From the NCBI GenBank assembly GCA_035493475.1, contig DATJIF010000112.1:62001-126000 (forward strand): DNA of 64,000 nucleotides, written 5' to 3'. The notes under the pieces were generated by a model, which made no database searches, was not told the DNA's origin, and was given only the letters and a program-made list of their open reading frames with translations. This DNA comes from Actinospica sp035493475 (lineage in GTDB: Bacteria > Actinomycetota > Actinomycetes > Streptomycetales > Catenulisporaceae). The position numbers and the translations under genes are program-made. Shown in pieces: positions 1 to 8,138 of the stretch. Numbering within the stretch: position 1 is the stretch's first letter; every line of letters starts with the position of its first letter.

Positions 1-684
1 CACCGCGATCGCCCCGAAGCCCTGCTTGCCGCGCGTCGGCACCGGATCCGGCTGGGTGCCGCGCTGCACGCACAGCGCGAGCGTGCCGAAGGCCAGGAAC
101 GCGGCCACCGCGCTCAGGCCGCTGGACGGCGCGACGGACGTGGTCAGGAACGTGACGAGCACCGGCCCGATCAGGAACACGACCTCGTCGATCACCGATT
201 CGAGCGCGTAGGCCGTGTGCAGCGTCGCGGTGCCCGAGTAGATCCGCGCCCAGCGGGCCCGCACCATCGAGCCGATACCCGGCATCAGCGCGCCCGCGAG
301 CGCCGCGAAGATGTAGAACGACCAGGTCGGGGCGTGGAAGCGGACCGCGAGGATCAGCCCGACCAGGGACGCCGCGCTGGCGGTGGCCACCGGGATCGCG
401 ATCTTGTCCTGGCCGTGCCGGTCGATCAGCCGGGAGGTGATCGGGGAGCCGATGGCCTGCACGAACGCGGCGGTGGCCGAGACCGTGCCGGCGATCGCGT
501 AGCTGCCGGTCTCCCGCTGGACCAGCAGCACGCTGCCGATGCCGATCATGGACAGCGGCATCCGGGCGACGAAGGCCGCGCCCGAGAAGCCCTTCGCGCC
601 GGGCGTGCGCAGCAGCCGCAGGTAGCTGCCCAGGCCGCCGTGCCCGCTCTGAACGCCCTCGTCCGTCATCGGCTCTGTGGTCAC
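1..684 (-). CDS. MFS transporter, N-terminal part (cut by window edge)
   Basis: Major facilitator superfamily permease of the inner membrane; substrate unknown. About 228 N-terminal residues lie in the window and the frame runs open off the left edge. Reading the minus strand gives alternating hydrophobic helices and a short basic loop after the second helix (ITSRLIDRHGQDKIAIP), the usual MFS loop 2-3 signature in degenerate form. The start is either GTG at 684 or ATG at 669, five codons later; neither has a convincing ribosome binding site. It lies 7 bases downstream of the cupin gene on the same strand, so the two are probably co-transcribed. Family assignment is from hydropathy and the loop motif; a sugar or drug role cannot be decided here. 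Confidence 0.75.
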   Translation of the reverse strand, partial: MTTEPMTDEGVQSGHGGLGSYLRLLRTPGAKGFSGAAFVARMPLSMIGIGSVLLVQRETGSYAIAGTVSATAAFVQAIGSPITSRLIDRHGQDKIAIPVATASAASLVGLILAVRFHAPTWSFYIFAALAGALMPGIGSMVRARWARIYSGTATLHTAYALESVIDEVVFLIGPVLVTFLTTSVAPSSGLSAVAAFLAFGTLALCVQRGTQPDPVPTRGKQGFGAIAV

Positions 685-691
685 GGGACGA

Positions 692-1105
692 TTATTCGCC
701 CTCGGGGATGTACGAGAGCTGGTAGACCTTCCGGAGCGTCTCGTGCACGGTCCAGCGGGTCACGGCGCCCTCCGGCAGCACGGCCGCGTCGCCGGGGCCC
801 ACCTCGAGGGTCGGGCCGTCCTGGATCTCGATCGTGGCCCGGCCGCTGAGCACCACGAACAGCTCGTCCGCCTCGACGTCGGTGACCACGCCCGGGGTGA
901 TCTCCCAGACGCCGCGCTCGACCGCGCGTCCGCCGGGAGCAGTGGCGGGCTGCTCGTGCAGCACGAGGCTGGCGGTGCGCGGATCGCCGGCGACGATCGT
1001 GGCCGGGTCGAGCTCGTCCGGGGTGAGCACGGCGTCGGCCACGGCGAGGGAGAACGGCGGCAGCGGGGAGAGGTCCATGAATCCGATCTTGCCCGAATGG
1101 CCCAC
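692..1105 (-). CDS. Cupin domain protein
   Basis: Small single-domain cupin of 137 residues. The C-terminal half shows the two cupin motifs: a glycine-rich stretch with ELFVVLSGRATIEI followed by a G-P-G-D-A turn (EVGPGDAAVLPEGAVTRW). This resembles the DUF861/cupin_3 group found next to oxidoreductases and transporters. The first motif lacks the usual two histidines, so metal binding is doubtful. ATG codons at 1105 and 1078 are both possible; the shorter protein would begin MDLSPLPPF. It is the first gene of a probable two-gene unit with the MFS permease. It starts divergently from the SRPBCC gene with about 40 bases between them. No specific substrate can be inferred. Confidence 0.75.
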   Translation of the reverse strand: MGHSGKIGFMDLSPLPPFSLAVADAVLTPDELDPATIVAGDPRTASLVLHEQPATAPGGRAVERGVWEITPGVVTDVEADELFVVLSGRATIEIQDGPTLEVGPGDAAVLPEGAVTRWTVHETLRKVYQLSYIPEGE

Positions 1106-1146
1106 CGGCGCGCACCTGGCACCGTGTAAGGGCTGAGAGTGGTGCC

Positions 1147-1677
1147 ATGGACGTGGTGCGGCACGGGGTCTTGAACCGCTTCGGCGAGCAGTGGACGGTG
1201 CGGTTCGGGCGCGAACTCGGCCAGCCGCCGGAGCGCGTGTGGTCCGCGCTGACCCGGCCCGCCGAGCTCGCCGCCTGGTTCCCCACCCGCGTCGAGGGCG
1301 ACTGGTCGATCGGCGCGCACCTGGAGTTCCCGTTCGCCGAGGTCTCGCTGCCGACGATGCACGGCACGGTGCTGCAGGTGCGCGAGCCGCGCGTGCTGGA
1401 GTACACGTGGGGCCCGGACACGCTGCTCTACCGGCTGTCGGCGGGCGGCACCGGCACGCACCTGGACTTCGTGGTCACGCTGGAGGAACTCGGCACCGCC
1501 GCGCGGGACGGCGCGGGCTGGCACGAGGCGCTGGACCTGCTCGAGACCTCCCTCGACGGGGACGAGCTGTGGCCGCTCGGCGAGCGGTGGGCCGAGCTCG
1601 TCCCCATGTACCAGGCAGCCTTCGGTCCGGCCGCGTCCACGATCGGTCCGCCCGAGGAACTCCGGGGCCAGGGCTAG
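1147..1677 (+). CDS. SRPBCC (AHSA1/START-like) protein
   Basis: A 176-residue protein of the SRPBCC superfamily (activator of Hsp90 ATPase homologue-1-like branch). The N-terminal block, a WTVRFGRELGQPPERVWSAL stretch followed by PAELAAWFP, is the typical first strand and helix of this fold. The central WGPDTLLYRLS and DFVVTLEEL strands and the C-terminal helix around WHEALDLLETSLDG complete a hydrophobic ligand pocket. Such proteins bind small lipophilic ligands or act as polyketide cyclases; no catalytic residues are recognisable. The start follows a short divergent promoter region shared with the cupin gene. The last 4 bases overlap the 3' end of the convergent M24 peptidase gene. Confidence 0.8.
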   Translation: MDVVRHGVLNRFGEQWTVRFGRELGQPPERVWSALTRPAELAAWFPTRVEGDWSIGAHLEFPFAEVSLPTMHGTVLQVREPRVLEYTWGPDTLLYRLSAGGTGTHLDFVVTLEELGTAARDGAGWHEALDLLETSLDGDELWPLGERWAELVPMYQAAFGPAASTIGPPEELRGQG

Positions 1678-2786
1678 CGCAGGATCTGCAGTTCCCGGCT
1701 GGTGCGGTTGAGCCGGTCGCCGCCGGTCTCGGTGCAGACGCAGATGTCCTCGATGCGCGCGCCGTGCCGGTCCGGCAGGTAGATCCCGGGCTCGACGGAG
1801 AACGCCATGCCGGGTTCGAGCCGACGGCTGGAACCGCCGACGATGTACGGCTCCTCGTGCGTCTCGAGGCCGATGCCGTGGCCGGTGCGGTGCACGAAGT
1901 ACTCCCCGTATCCGGCCTCGGCGATCAGGTCGCGGCCGACGGCGTCGAGCTGCTCGGCGGTGATGCCGGGGCGCACGGCGTCGGTCTGGGCGCGCTGGGC
2001 GGCGAGCAGCACCGCGTAGTACTCGGCGTATTCGGCGGGCGGGTCGCCGAGCACGTAGTTGCGGGTGGAGTCGGAGCAGTAGCCGTCGGGCATGGTGCCG
2101 CCGATGTCGACGACGACCGGTTCGCCGCGTTCGATGACCCGGTCGGAGACCTCGGCGTGCGGGCTGGCTCCGTTCGGTCCGGAGGCGACGATGACGAAGT
2201 CGACCTTCTCGTGGCCCTCGGCGAGGATCGCGTCGGCGATGTCCTGGCCGACCTGACGCTCCGTCCGCCCGGCCCGCAGCCACTCACCCATTCGGGCGTG
2301 CACGCGGTCGATCGCGTCCCCCGCGCGGCGCAGCGCCTCCGCCTCGGCCGGGGTCTTGCGCATCCGCAGGTCGCCGAGGACCGCGCCGGCGAGTTCCTGG
2401 CGTACGCCGGGCATCGCGTCGCGGAAGCCGACGAGCTTCTCCGCCCACATGTGGTTGTCCACGCCGACCACGCCGAGGTCCTTGGGCAGGCGTCCGGCGG
2501 CGAACTCGTACGCGTTCTGCGTCTCCTGCCATCCGGCGATCTCGATGCCCAGCTTCCCGGCCGGGGACGCGTGCGCGGCGGGCACCTCGAGTTGAGGGGC
2601 GATCAGCAGCGGGTCGCCGTGCACGGGCAGCAGCAGGCAGGTGAGCCGCTCCATCGGCAGCGCGTTGTATCCGGTGAGGTAACGCAGGTCCGCGCCGGGG
2701 GTGACGATCAGGGCGTCGAGTCCGGCCGCGGCGGCCGCCGCGCGGGCCCGCTCGAGGCGGTCGGTGGAGAACAGGGCGTCGGTCAC
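1674..2786 (-). CDS. M24 family metallopeptidase (Xaa-Pro aminopeptidase-like)
   Basis: Cytoplasmic pita-bread-fold peptidase of 370 residues, the usual length for PepQ-like or creatinase-like enzymes. Residues 1-130 form the N-terminal creatinase domain (with LRYLTGYNALPMERL). The catalytic domain carries all five dinuclear-metal ligands in order: D in VVVDIGG, D in CSDSTR, H in HRTGHGIGLE, E in FSVEPGIYL and E in GARIEDI. It should therefore be an active two-metal hydrolase, removing N-terminal residues ahead of proline or cleaving Xaa-Pro dipeptides. Substrate cannot be fixed: creatinase, dipeptidase and aminopeptidase members share these motifs. It ends by convergent overlap with the SRPBCC gene and starts 53 bases from the divergent hypothetical gene. 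Confidence 0.88.
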   Translation of the reverse strand: MTDALFSTDRLERARAAAAAAGLDALIVTPGADLRYLTGYNALPMERLTCLLLPVHGDPLLIAPQLEVPAAHASPAGKLGIEIAGWQETQNAYEFAAGRLPKDLGVVGVDNHMWAEKLVGFRDAMPGVRQELAGAVLGDLRMRKTPAEAEALRRAGDAIDRVHARMGEWLRAGRTERQVGQDIADAILAEGHEKVDFVIVASGPNGASPHAEVSDRVIERGEPVVVDIGGTMPDGYCSDSTRNYVLGDPPAEYAEYYAVLLAAQRAQTDAVRPGITAEQLDAVGRDLIAEAGYGEYFVHRTGHGIGLETHEEPYIVGGSSRRLEPGMAFSVEPGIYLPDRHGARIEDICVCTETGGDRLNRTSRELQILR

Positions 2787-2838
2787 GGGATCAGGGTATG
2801 GCCACCCGCCGAATACCGGCGACCGGTACGCTGCGGCC

Positions 2839-4128
2839 GTGGATCAGAGTGACACGAAGCAGGGTCCTACGCGGGGTCAGCAGGTCGCGACGGCGGGGGT
2901 CATCGGGGCGATCGCCGGGGCGGCGCTCGGCAGCCGCGGGGGTCTGCGGGGCGTCGCACGCGGCGCGGCGGCCGGGGCGGTCGGTCTCGGGGCGGTCGAG
3001 GCGGTGGCGCGGGCCCGGCAGAGGCCCGGTCGGATTCCGGCGCGCTGGGCCCGGATCGCGGCGAGCGGCGCGCTGGCGGCACCGGCCGGCTGGCTCGGCG
3101 GGAAGCTGACCGGCTCGGGCCCGATCGCGGTGGGCGCGGCGTCCGGCGCGGTCGCGGGCGGCATGGGGCTGCGTCCGCAGAAGGTGGCGCTCGGCCCGGT
3201 GTTCGGCGCGGCGGTCGGGGCCGGGTTCGCGGCGTTCGACCGGGACGCGAATCCGGCGCTGGTGGCCACGACGGCGGTCGCCGGGTTCCGCGTCGCGTCG
3301 GCGGTGATCTTCCCGGACGAGCAGATCAGCATGCTGGCCGAGCGCGTCTCCCCCGAGGAGCTGCCGTTCGTGCTGCCGCTGGCCGCGCATTCGCGGTACA
3401 TCGGCATGGGCTACGTCGAGGAGTTGGCCGAGCGCCTGGAGCGCGAGTACGTGCGCGACACCCGGGACGTCGGCATCATCGGCTCCCTCGACGAGCTCGA
3501 GGGCGCGCAGTTCGAGCCGTCGCTCGTGCAGCCGCTGGTGCGGGAGTTCTACGAGCACACGACGCGCTTCAAGCTCGATATCGTCCCGAAGTGGCGCACG
3601 TGGGTGCGTCCCGGCTACCTCGTGTACCGCACGCTGCTGGCCCGGCCGCTCGGGCAGGCGAACGTGCCGATGAACCAGCGTGAGGCGCTGCGCGGCGTGC
3701 ACAGCCGGATCGACACGATCCTGCCCGGCAAGGACGACGAGCCGCTGCTGCGCGGCTGGCTGCGCTCGTTCGCGGACGACGACGAGCCGATCTACGTGGG
3801 CGTGTACACGACGTACCGGCACGAGGATCGCGGCTACGTGCGGGTGGGCTTCCCGCTGCCGGAGATGAACTTCACCGCGACGCTGATCCCGCTGCACCGC
3901 AACGACGGCGGCCTCACACTCACCAGCACGAGCACGCTGTCGGACCAGCCGGGCCACTACCTGACGTACATCAACCGGGAGAACGGCGAGCTGACCACGG
4001 CGGCCGTGCACGGGTTCGCCGAGCAGCTCGAGGTCTACGTGCGCGACGGGCGGCTGCGGGCGGAGCACTCGTTCAAGGTCTTCGGCCTGCCGTTCCTGGT
4101 CCTGCACTACGAGATCGCCCGGAAGTAG
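2839..4128 (+). CDS. Conserved hypothetical protein with Gly/Ala-rich membrane-like N-terminus
   Basis: I do not recognise this 429-residue protein. Residues 15-145 are extremely rich in alanine and glycine with several weakly hydrophobic, glycine-zipper-like helices (for example VIGAIAGAALGSRGG and VGAASGAVAGGMGLR), suggesting membrane insertion or pore-like packing. Residues 160-429 are a soluble-looking domain with many aromatic and charged residues (PKWRTWVRPGYLVYRTLL; YVGVYTTYRHEDRGYVRVGF) that may form a beta-sandwich. GTG at 2839 is chosen because the upstream in-frame stretch overlaps the divergent peptidase gene and has low-complexity composition. It is followed by a separate DUF1707 gene. 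No function is proposed. Confidence 0.7.
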   Translation: MDQSDTKQGPTRGQQVATAGVIGAIAGAALGSRGGLRGVARGAAAGAVGLGAVEAVARARQRPGRIPARWARIAASGALAAPAGWLGGKLTGSGPIAVGAASGAVAGGMGLRPQKVALGPVFGAAVGAGFAAFDRDANPALVATTAVAGFRVASAVIFPDEQISMLAERVSPEELPFVLPLAAHSRYIGMGYVEELAERLEREYVRDTRDVGIIGSLDELEGAQFEPSLVQPLVREFYEHTTRFKLDIVPKWRTWVRPGYLVYRTLLARPLGQANVPMNQREALRGVHSRIDTILPGKDDEPLLRGWLRSFADDDEPIYVGVYTTYRHEDRGYVRVGFPLPEMNFTATLIPLHRNDGGLTLTSTSTLSDQPGHYLTYINRENGELTTAAVHGFAEQLEVYVRDGRLRAEHSFKVFGLPFLVLHYEIARK

Positions 4129-4174
4129 ACGCGACATATCGCGTTTTCCAAGAAACGGGGCTAGACTCCGGTTC

Positions 4175-4825
4175 ATGCCTGCAGAACTGCCCGCGCGCGG
4201 CGCGGAGGACCTCGAGCAGCGCGCCGCCGACCGCGACCGGGACGAGGTCGCCGTCATCCTGGGGGAAGCGCTCGCCACCGGACGGCTCACCAGCGAGGAG
4301 CACGCCGAGCGCCTGGAGGCCGTGTACGCGGCCCGCACCTACGGGGAACTGGAACCGATCACCCGCGACCTGCCGCGCGAACGCACCCGCGGCGTGGTGC
4401 TGCCGGAGTCGACGGTGCGTCAGGAGGTGTCCGCGACCCTCAGCAAGGTGCACCGCGGCGGCCGCTGGGTGCCCGGCCGGCACACCGAACTGCGCGCGAA
4501 CTTCGGCGCCCTGATCGTGGACATGTCCGAGGCCGTGCTGCCCGGCCGGGAGATCACCGTCGACGTGAACTCGCTGTTCGGCAAGATCATCCTGCGCGTG
4601 CCACAGAACGCCCGGGTCATCGACGAGGGCGGCGCCCTGTGCGGCAAGTGGGCCGTGCACCACCGCCGCCGCGCCGACAACGAGACCGTGGGCGTCGAGG
4701 AGGGCCCGCTGATCCGCATCACCGGCCGCGCCCGCTTCGGCAAGGTCGCCATCGTGCGCGCCGGCTCGGACGTGAACGTGCTCGGCCACCTGTTCGAAAC
4801 CCTCTGGGGCCCCAACACCCGATGA
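4175..4825 (+). CDS. DUF1707 (SHOCT-like) and cell-wall-active-antibiotic-response-like protein
   Basis: A 216-residue actinobacterial protein. Residues 20-70 match the DUF1707 pattern, a short helical hairpin: DRDEVAVILGEALATGRLTSEEHAERLEAVYAART, then Y-x-E-L. The C-terminal half (about 110-210) is beta-rich and resembles the YvqF/LiaF-type C-terminal domain, with a repeat of hydrophobic strands (FGALIVDMSEAVLPGREITVDVNSLFGKIIL, FGKVAIVRAGSDVNVLG). There is no transmembrane helix between the two, unlike many relatives. LiaF-like domains sense cell-envelope stress, so an envelope role is possible but only inferred. The stop codon overlaps the start of the next gene (ATGA), indicating translational coupling to the methyltransferase. 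Confidence 0.82.
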   Translation: MPAELPARGAEDLEQRAADRDRDEVAVILGEALATGRLTSEEHAERLEAVYAARTYGELEPITRDLPRERTRGVVLPESTVRQEVSATLSKVHRGGRWVPGRHTELRANFGALIVDMSEAVLPGREITVDVNSLFGKIILRVPQNARVIDEGGALCGKWAVHHRRRADNETVGVEEGPLIRITGRARFGKVAIVRAGSDVNVLGHLFETLWGPNTR

Positions 4826-5457
4826 GCGACGTCTACACCCGAACCCAGGACGCCTACGCGCGGGTCGCCGGGAACTACGCCGACCGCTGGGACCGGGCCG
4901 CGACCTCCTGGGTGCACGAGCAGACCGACCGGTTCGTCGCCGCGCTTCCGGCCGGGGCCCTGGTCGCGGATGTCGGCTGCGGACCGGGGAACGACACCGT
5001 GCGGCTGCGCGAACGAGGGCTGCGGGCGCACGGCTTCGACCTGTCGCACGCGATGCTCACCGCCCGCGCCGTCCCCGGCCAGGTGCGCGCCGACCTGCGC
5101 GTTCTCCCGCTACGGGACGGTGCGCTCGACGGCCTGTGGTGCATCGCCGTACTGCTGCACCTGCCGCGTGAGGCCGTTCCGGCGGCGCTCGCCGAGTTCC
5201 ACCGCGTGCTGCGGCCGGGCGGACGCGCCGTCATCTCCATCGCCGAGGGGGACGGCGAGGGCTGGGAACCCTATCCGCACCAACCCGACGAGGACTCCGG
5301 CGGCGGGCCGATCGAGCGGTATTTCGTGTACCACTCCCGCGACGCGTTCACCGGGCTGCTGGCCGCCGCGGGGTTCGAGATTCTGTGGACTGCCTGTGCA
5401 AGCACGCATCGGGACTGGCTGTCCCTACACGTGCGGCGCATACCGGGAGTACATTGA
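4822..5457 (+). CDS. Class I SAM-dependent methyltransferase
   Basis: A 211-residue Rossmann-fold methyltransferase. Motif I is VADVGCGPGNDTVRL, binding S-adenosylmethionine; motif II ends in GFDLSHAML; motif IV region is LDGLWCIAVLLHL; motif VI is LRPGGRAVISIAEG. This layout fits the UbiE/Methyltransf_11 group acting on small molecules. ATG at 4822 overlaps the preceding stop, giving strong support for this start; longer in-frame extension would lie inside the DUF1707 gene. The substrate is unknown and the neighbours do not define a pathway. Expression is expected to follow that of the upstream DUF1707 protein. Confidence 0.87.
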   Translation: MSDVYTRTQDAYARVAGNYADRWDRAATSWVHEQTDRFVAALPAGALVADVGCGPGNDTVRLRERGLRAHGFDLSHAMLTARAVPGQVRADLRVLPLRDGALDGLWCIAVLLHLPREAVPAALAEFHRVLRPGGRAVISIAEGDGEGWEPYPHQPDEDSGGGPIERYFVYHSRDAFTGLLAAAGFEILWTACASTHRDWLSLHVRRIPGVH

Positions 5458-5507
5458 GGAAAAGGCGGGCGTAACGCGCGCATTCGTCGTCCCGGGAGGA
5501 ACGGACA

Positions 5508-6410
5508 ATGGCCCAGTCCAGGTTCCGGACGGACCGTCAGTTGTCGGCCCGCATGGTCACGGTCATGGGGACGCTCGTCCTCGCGTACGCCGGCGCCGTG
5601 ACCGTACTGACTTTCGTACTCGGCAAATACTGGCCGCTCGGCGTCGCGGCGATCGTCGGGTTCCTGGCCTTCCAGATGCTGGCGAGCGACAAGGTCGCGC
5701 TCAAGGCGGTCGGCGCGCACGAGGTGAGCGCCGAGCAGGAGCCTGAGCTGCACGCGATCATGGACCGGCTGTGCGCGCTCGCGGACATGCCGAAGCCGAC
5801 GATCGCGGTGGCCGAGTCCGCGGTGCCCAACGCGTTCGCCGCCGGCCGCAAGCGCAGCGGCATCGTGCTGTGCGTGACCCGCGGCATGCTCAACAAGCTC
5901 GACGAGCAGGAGCTCGAGGGCGTCATGGCGCACGAGCTCTCGCACGTCGCGCACGGGGACGCGATCGTGATGACCGTCGCCTCGTTCATCGGCGTCCTCG
6001 CCGGGCTCACCGCCCGCGTCGGGGCGCAGCTGATGTTCTACGCGGGCCGGATGCGCGGGCTGTGGCAGTTCCTCGTCGTCGCGCTCGCGGTGACGGCACT
6101 GTCCGCGGCCACGTGGCTGATCTCGGTGGTACTGATCCGCGCGCTCTCCCGGTACCGCGAGTTCGCCGCCGACCACGCCGCGGCCGAGCTGACCGGCAAC
6201 CCGGCCGCGCTCTCCTCCGCGCTGCAGAAGGTCGCCGACCACAGGGGCCTGATCCCCGCGAAGGACCTGCGCCGGGCCACCGCCGTCAACGCCTTCGCGT
6301 TCTGCCCGGTGACCACGAACAAGCAGGCCGCCTCGCAGCTGCTGTCCACGCACCCGACCGTGGCCGCCCGGATCGAGCGGCTCGAGCAGGTCGCCCGGCG
6401 GCTCGGCTGA
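5508..6410 (+). CDS. htpX: HtpX-like M48 membrane zinc metalloprotease
   Basis: Inner-membrane zinc endoprotease that degrades damaged membrane proteins. The 300-residue length is typical. Residues 18-60 hold two transmembrane helices, then the soluble part carries the zinc motif HELSH at 142-146 inside GVMAHELSHVAHGD. Two further helices follow (about 155-215), and the third zinc ligand lies in REFAADHAAAELTG. All catalytic residues are present. The upstream region has AGGAACGG about 10 bases before ATG 5508, a good ribosome binding site. It is separated from the methyltransferase by 50 bases and may be read through from it. Regulation by envelope stress is common in the family but not visible here. 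Confidence 0.93.
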   Translation: MAQSRFRTDRQLSARMVTVMGTLVLAYAGAVTVLTFVLGKYWPLGVAAIVGFLAFQMLASDKVALKAVGAHEVSAEQEPELHAIMDRLCALADMPKPTIAVAESAVPNAFAAGRKRSGIVLCVTRGMLNKLDEQELEGVMAHELSHVAHGDAIVMTVASFIGVLAGLTARVGAQLMFYAGRMRGLWQFLVVALAVTALSAATWLISVVLIRALSRYREFAADHAAAELTGNPAALSSALQKVADHRGLIPAKDLRRATAVNAFAFCPVTTNKQAASQLLSTHPTVAARIERLEQVARRLG

Positions 6411-6505
6411 GAGAAAACGGCCGCAGCCGGAGAAAGTGCTGAGATGCTGCTGAGATTCCGTCGCGGGACCCGCAGTCCAGACCGTCGTCCGGGTTAGCCT
6501 GGGGT

Positions 6506-6880
6506 ATGGACGAGAACAAGGCGTTGAGAGTGGTGGACGCGCTGCGTGACCAGGGCGTGAACGCCCACCTCGCCCGGGAGGGCGTCTATCAGTTCGGGGT
6601 GCGGATCATGCTCGGCGACGGGCGCGAGGCCGTGTGGGACACCGACGACACCCCCGGGCTCGAGGCCCAGGTCATGCGGGACGGCATGCTGGTCGGCTTC
6701 GTGCCGCAGATCCCCGGCTCGGAGGCCTTCGACGTGCCGCAGGTGGTCGACGCCATCGCGCGCACCGACTACGACCAGCCGGTCGCCACCCGCAGCGCGA
6801 CCGCTCCCCGACCCAGCGCGCCGCTCCCCCGCGAGGGCGGCGTGTTCCGTCGTTTTCTCGGTGGATTCCGGGAAAGGTAG
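6506..6880 (+). CDS. Small hypothetical protein
   Basis: A 124-residue soluble protein that I do not recognise. The first 95 residues look like a compact alpha/beta domain (helix KALRVVDALRDQGVNAHLA, then strands VYQFGVRIMLGDGREAVWDTD and MLVGFVPQI, then helix VPQVVDAIART). The last 25 residues are a proline-serine linker ending in a basic phenylalanine-rich tail (GGVFRRFLGGFRER), which could contact membrane or nucleic acid. Third-position GC and the clean start support a real gene. It lies between htpX and a small membrane protein on the same strand; spacing of 95 and 45 bases leaves operon membership open. Confidence 0.65.
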   Translation: MDENKALRVVDALRDQGVNAHLAREGVYQFGVRIMLGDGREAVWDTDDTPGLEAQVMRDGMLVGFVPQIPGSEAFDVPQVVDAIARTDYDQPVATRSATAPRPSAPLPREGGVFRRFLGGFRER

Positions 6881-6925
6881 AAGTCCAGTCCTCGACGCGG
6901 CGCAGGAGAGGAGGCGGAGGGCCCC

Positions 6926-7210
6926 ATGGTCGTGGCCGAATCCGTCGAACCCGCCCGGCTGCTCGTGGCGGCCCTGATCACCGGATGGGGGCTGCTCGCG
7001 ATCGGCATGGGATCGATCATCTGGACGAACTTCGGGGGCGTCGCCGACTTCAGCGCCCGGCACCTGTCCCGGCTCGCCCGGGCGCGGCTGGAGGAGACGC
7101 ACCGCCGCAACACGGTGCGCGCCTACCGCAGGCACGGCGGCTTCTGGATGGCGCTCGGCGCCGGCGCGGTGCTCTGCGGTCTGCTCGCGTTCCTGTGGGC
7201 GGTCGGCTGA
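6926..7210 (+). CDS. Small integral membrane protein
   Basis: A 94-residue protein with two clear transmembrane helices, near residues 10-35 (LLVAALITGWGLLAIGMGSIIW) and 70-92 (FWMALGAGAVLCGLLAFLWAVG), joined by a basic, arginine-rich cytoplasmic loop containing RLARARLEETHRRNTVRAYRR. An AGGAGAGGAGG ribosome binding site lies about 10 bases before ATG 6926. The family is not recognised and no function is proposed. Its 3' end lies 9 bases from the convergent end of the ArsR-SRPBCC gene. Confidence 0.7.
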   Translation: MVVAESVEPARLLVAALITGWGLLAIGMGSIIWTNFGGVADFSARHLSRLARARLEETHRRNTVRAYRRHGGFWMALGAGAVLCGLLAFLWAVG

Positions 7211-7219
7211 GCCGCGCGC

Positions 7220-8023
7220 TCAGCCCAGCTCGCTCGACAGCGGCTCGCCGGTCTCCAGCAGGGTCTTGAGGCTCGCGACGACCTGCGGCCAGCCCTGGCT
7301 GACCATCGCGGCGACGGTCGAGCCGGGCTGGAAGCCGTCGTGCACCACGGTGAGCTTGACCCCCTGCTCGTTCGGCTCGATCTCGAAGGTCGCCTTGGAG
7401 CGGGGCTCGGCGGCGAGCCGGTCGCGCAGCTCGTCGTCCCAGCCGAAGCGCTCGGCGAGCTCCGGGGTGATGGCGTGCCAGGTGTAGGAGAGCCGGGTGT
7501 AGGGCTCGGCCTCCAGCACGACCTGCTCCTTGTCGCTGATCAGCACGCCGTGGTTGTCCCAGGTCATCGGCGAGCCGACGGACCAGTCGGTGGTGAACGC
7601 CGTGGCCCAGTAGCGGCGGGTGAACGCGGGGTCGGTCAGCGCCTGCCACAGCTTCTCGGGCGTGGTGCGGATGTAGGTGGTGTACACGAAGGTCGGGGCG
7701 TCCATCGGGGTCTCCTCCAAGGCGAGTTTCAGGTCGGCCAGGGCTTGCACCCGGGCCCGGTCGTACCGGCTGATCCAGCGGTGCGCGATCTCGTGCACCG
7801 GCGCGGCGTTGAGGTAGTGCAGTTTCTCCCGGCCGCGCCGCACGGTGGTGACGAGGCCGGCCTCCTCCAGCACGGCGAGGTGCTTGCTCACGGACTGCCT
7901 GGCCATCGCGAGCTCCGCGCACAGGTCGCGCAGCGTCTGTCCGTTGCGTGCATTGAGGCTGTCCAGCAGCGTGCGCCGACTGGGGTCGGCCAGCGCCTTG
8001 AACACCTCGTCCAGGCCGTCCAC
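7220..8023 (-). CDS. ArsR-type HTH regulator fused to an SRPBCC domain
   Basis: A 267-residue fusion. Residues 1-95 are a winged helix of the ArsR family (VFKALADPSRRTLLDSL; LRDLCAELAMARQSVSKHLAVLEEAGLV; RRGREKLHYLN). Residues 110-267 are an SRPBCC/AHSA1 domain (FVYTTYIRTTPEKLWQALTDPAFTRRYW ... SYTWH). In such fusions the SRPBCC pocket probably binds a hydrophobic ligand that alters DNA binding; the ligand is unknown. There are no cysteine pairs for metal sensing in the HTH part. It starts 116 bases from the divergent rnz gene, and the region between carries two copies of a 16-bp palindrome, its probable autoregulatory operator. Confidence 0.9.
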   Translation of the reverse strand: MDGLDEVFKALADPSRRTLLDSLNARNGQTLRDLCAELAMARQSVSKHLAVLEEAGLVTTVRRGREKLHYLNAAPVHEIAHRWISRYDRARVQALADLKLALEETPMDAPTFVYTTYIRTTPEKLWQALTDPAFTRRYWATAFTTDWSVGSPMTWDNHGVLISDKEQVVLEAEPYTRLSYTWHAITPELAERFGWDDELRDRLAAEPRSKATFEIEPNEQGVKLTVVHDGFQPGSTVAAMVSQGWPQVVASLKTLLETGEPLSSELG

Positions 8024-8041
8024 GCCCGCCTCCGTCCCTAT

Positions 8042-8089
8042 ATGCAGCCGTGCGGCTGCCTTTCAATTTAGGCAGCTGCACGGCTGCAT
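8042..8089. promoter_or_regulatory. Inverted-repeat operator between arsR-SRPBCC fusion and rnz
   Basis: Two 19-base arms (8042-8060 and 8071-8089) are reverse complements at 18 of 19 positions, around an AT-rich 10-base spacer (TTTCAATTTA). Each arm is itself a palindrome: GCAGCCGTGCGGCTGC at 8044-8059 and GCAGCTGCACGGCTGC at 8072-8087, with centres 28 bases apart. It begins 18 bases upstream of the regulator start. Two dimer-binding sites for the ArsR-type protein are the simplest reading. The same element could also affect rnz, whose start is 50 bases beyond. Confidence 0.75.
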
Positions 8090-8138
8090 GTCAAGGAAAA
8101 CCGAGGTGGCCTCCGCTCCGCGCGGCTACCATGTTCGA

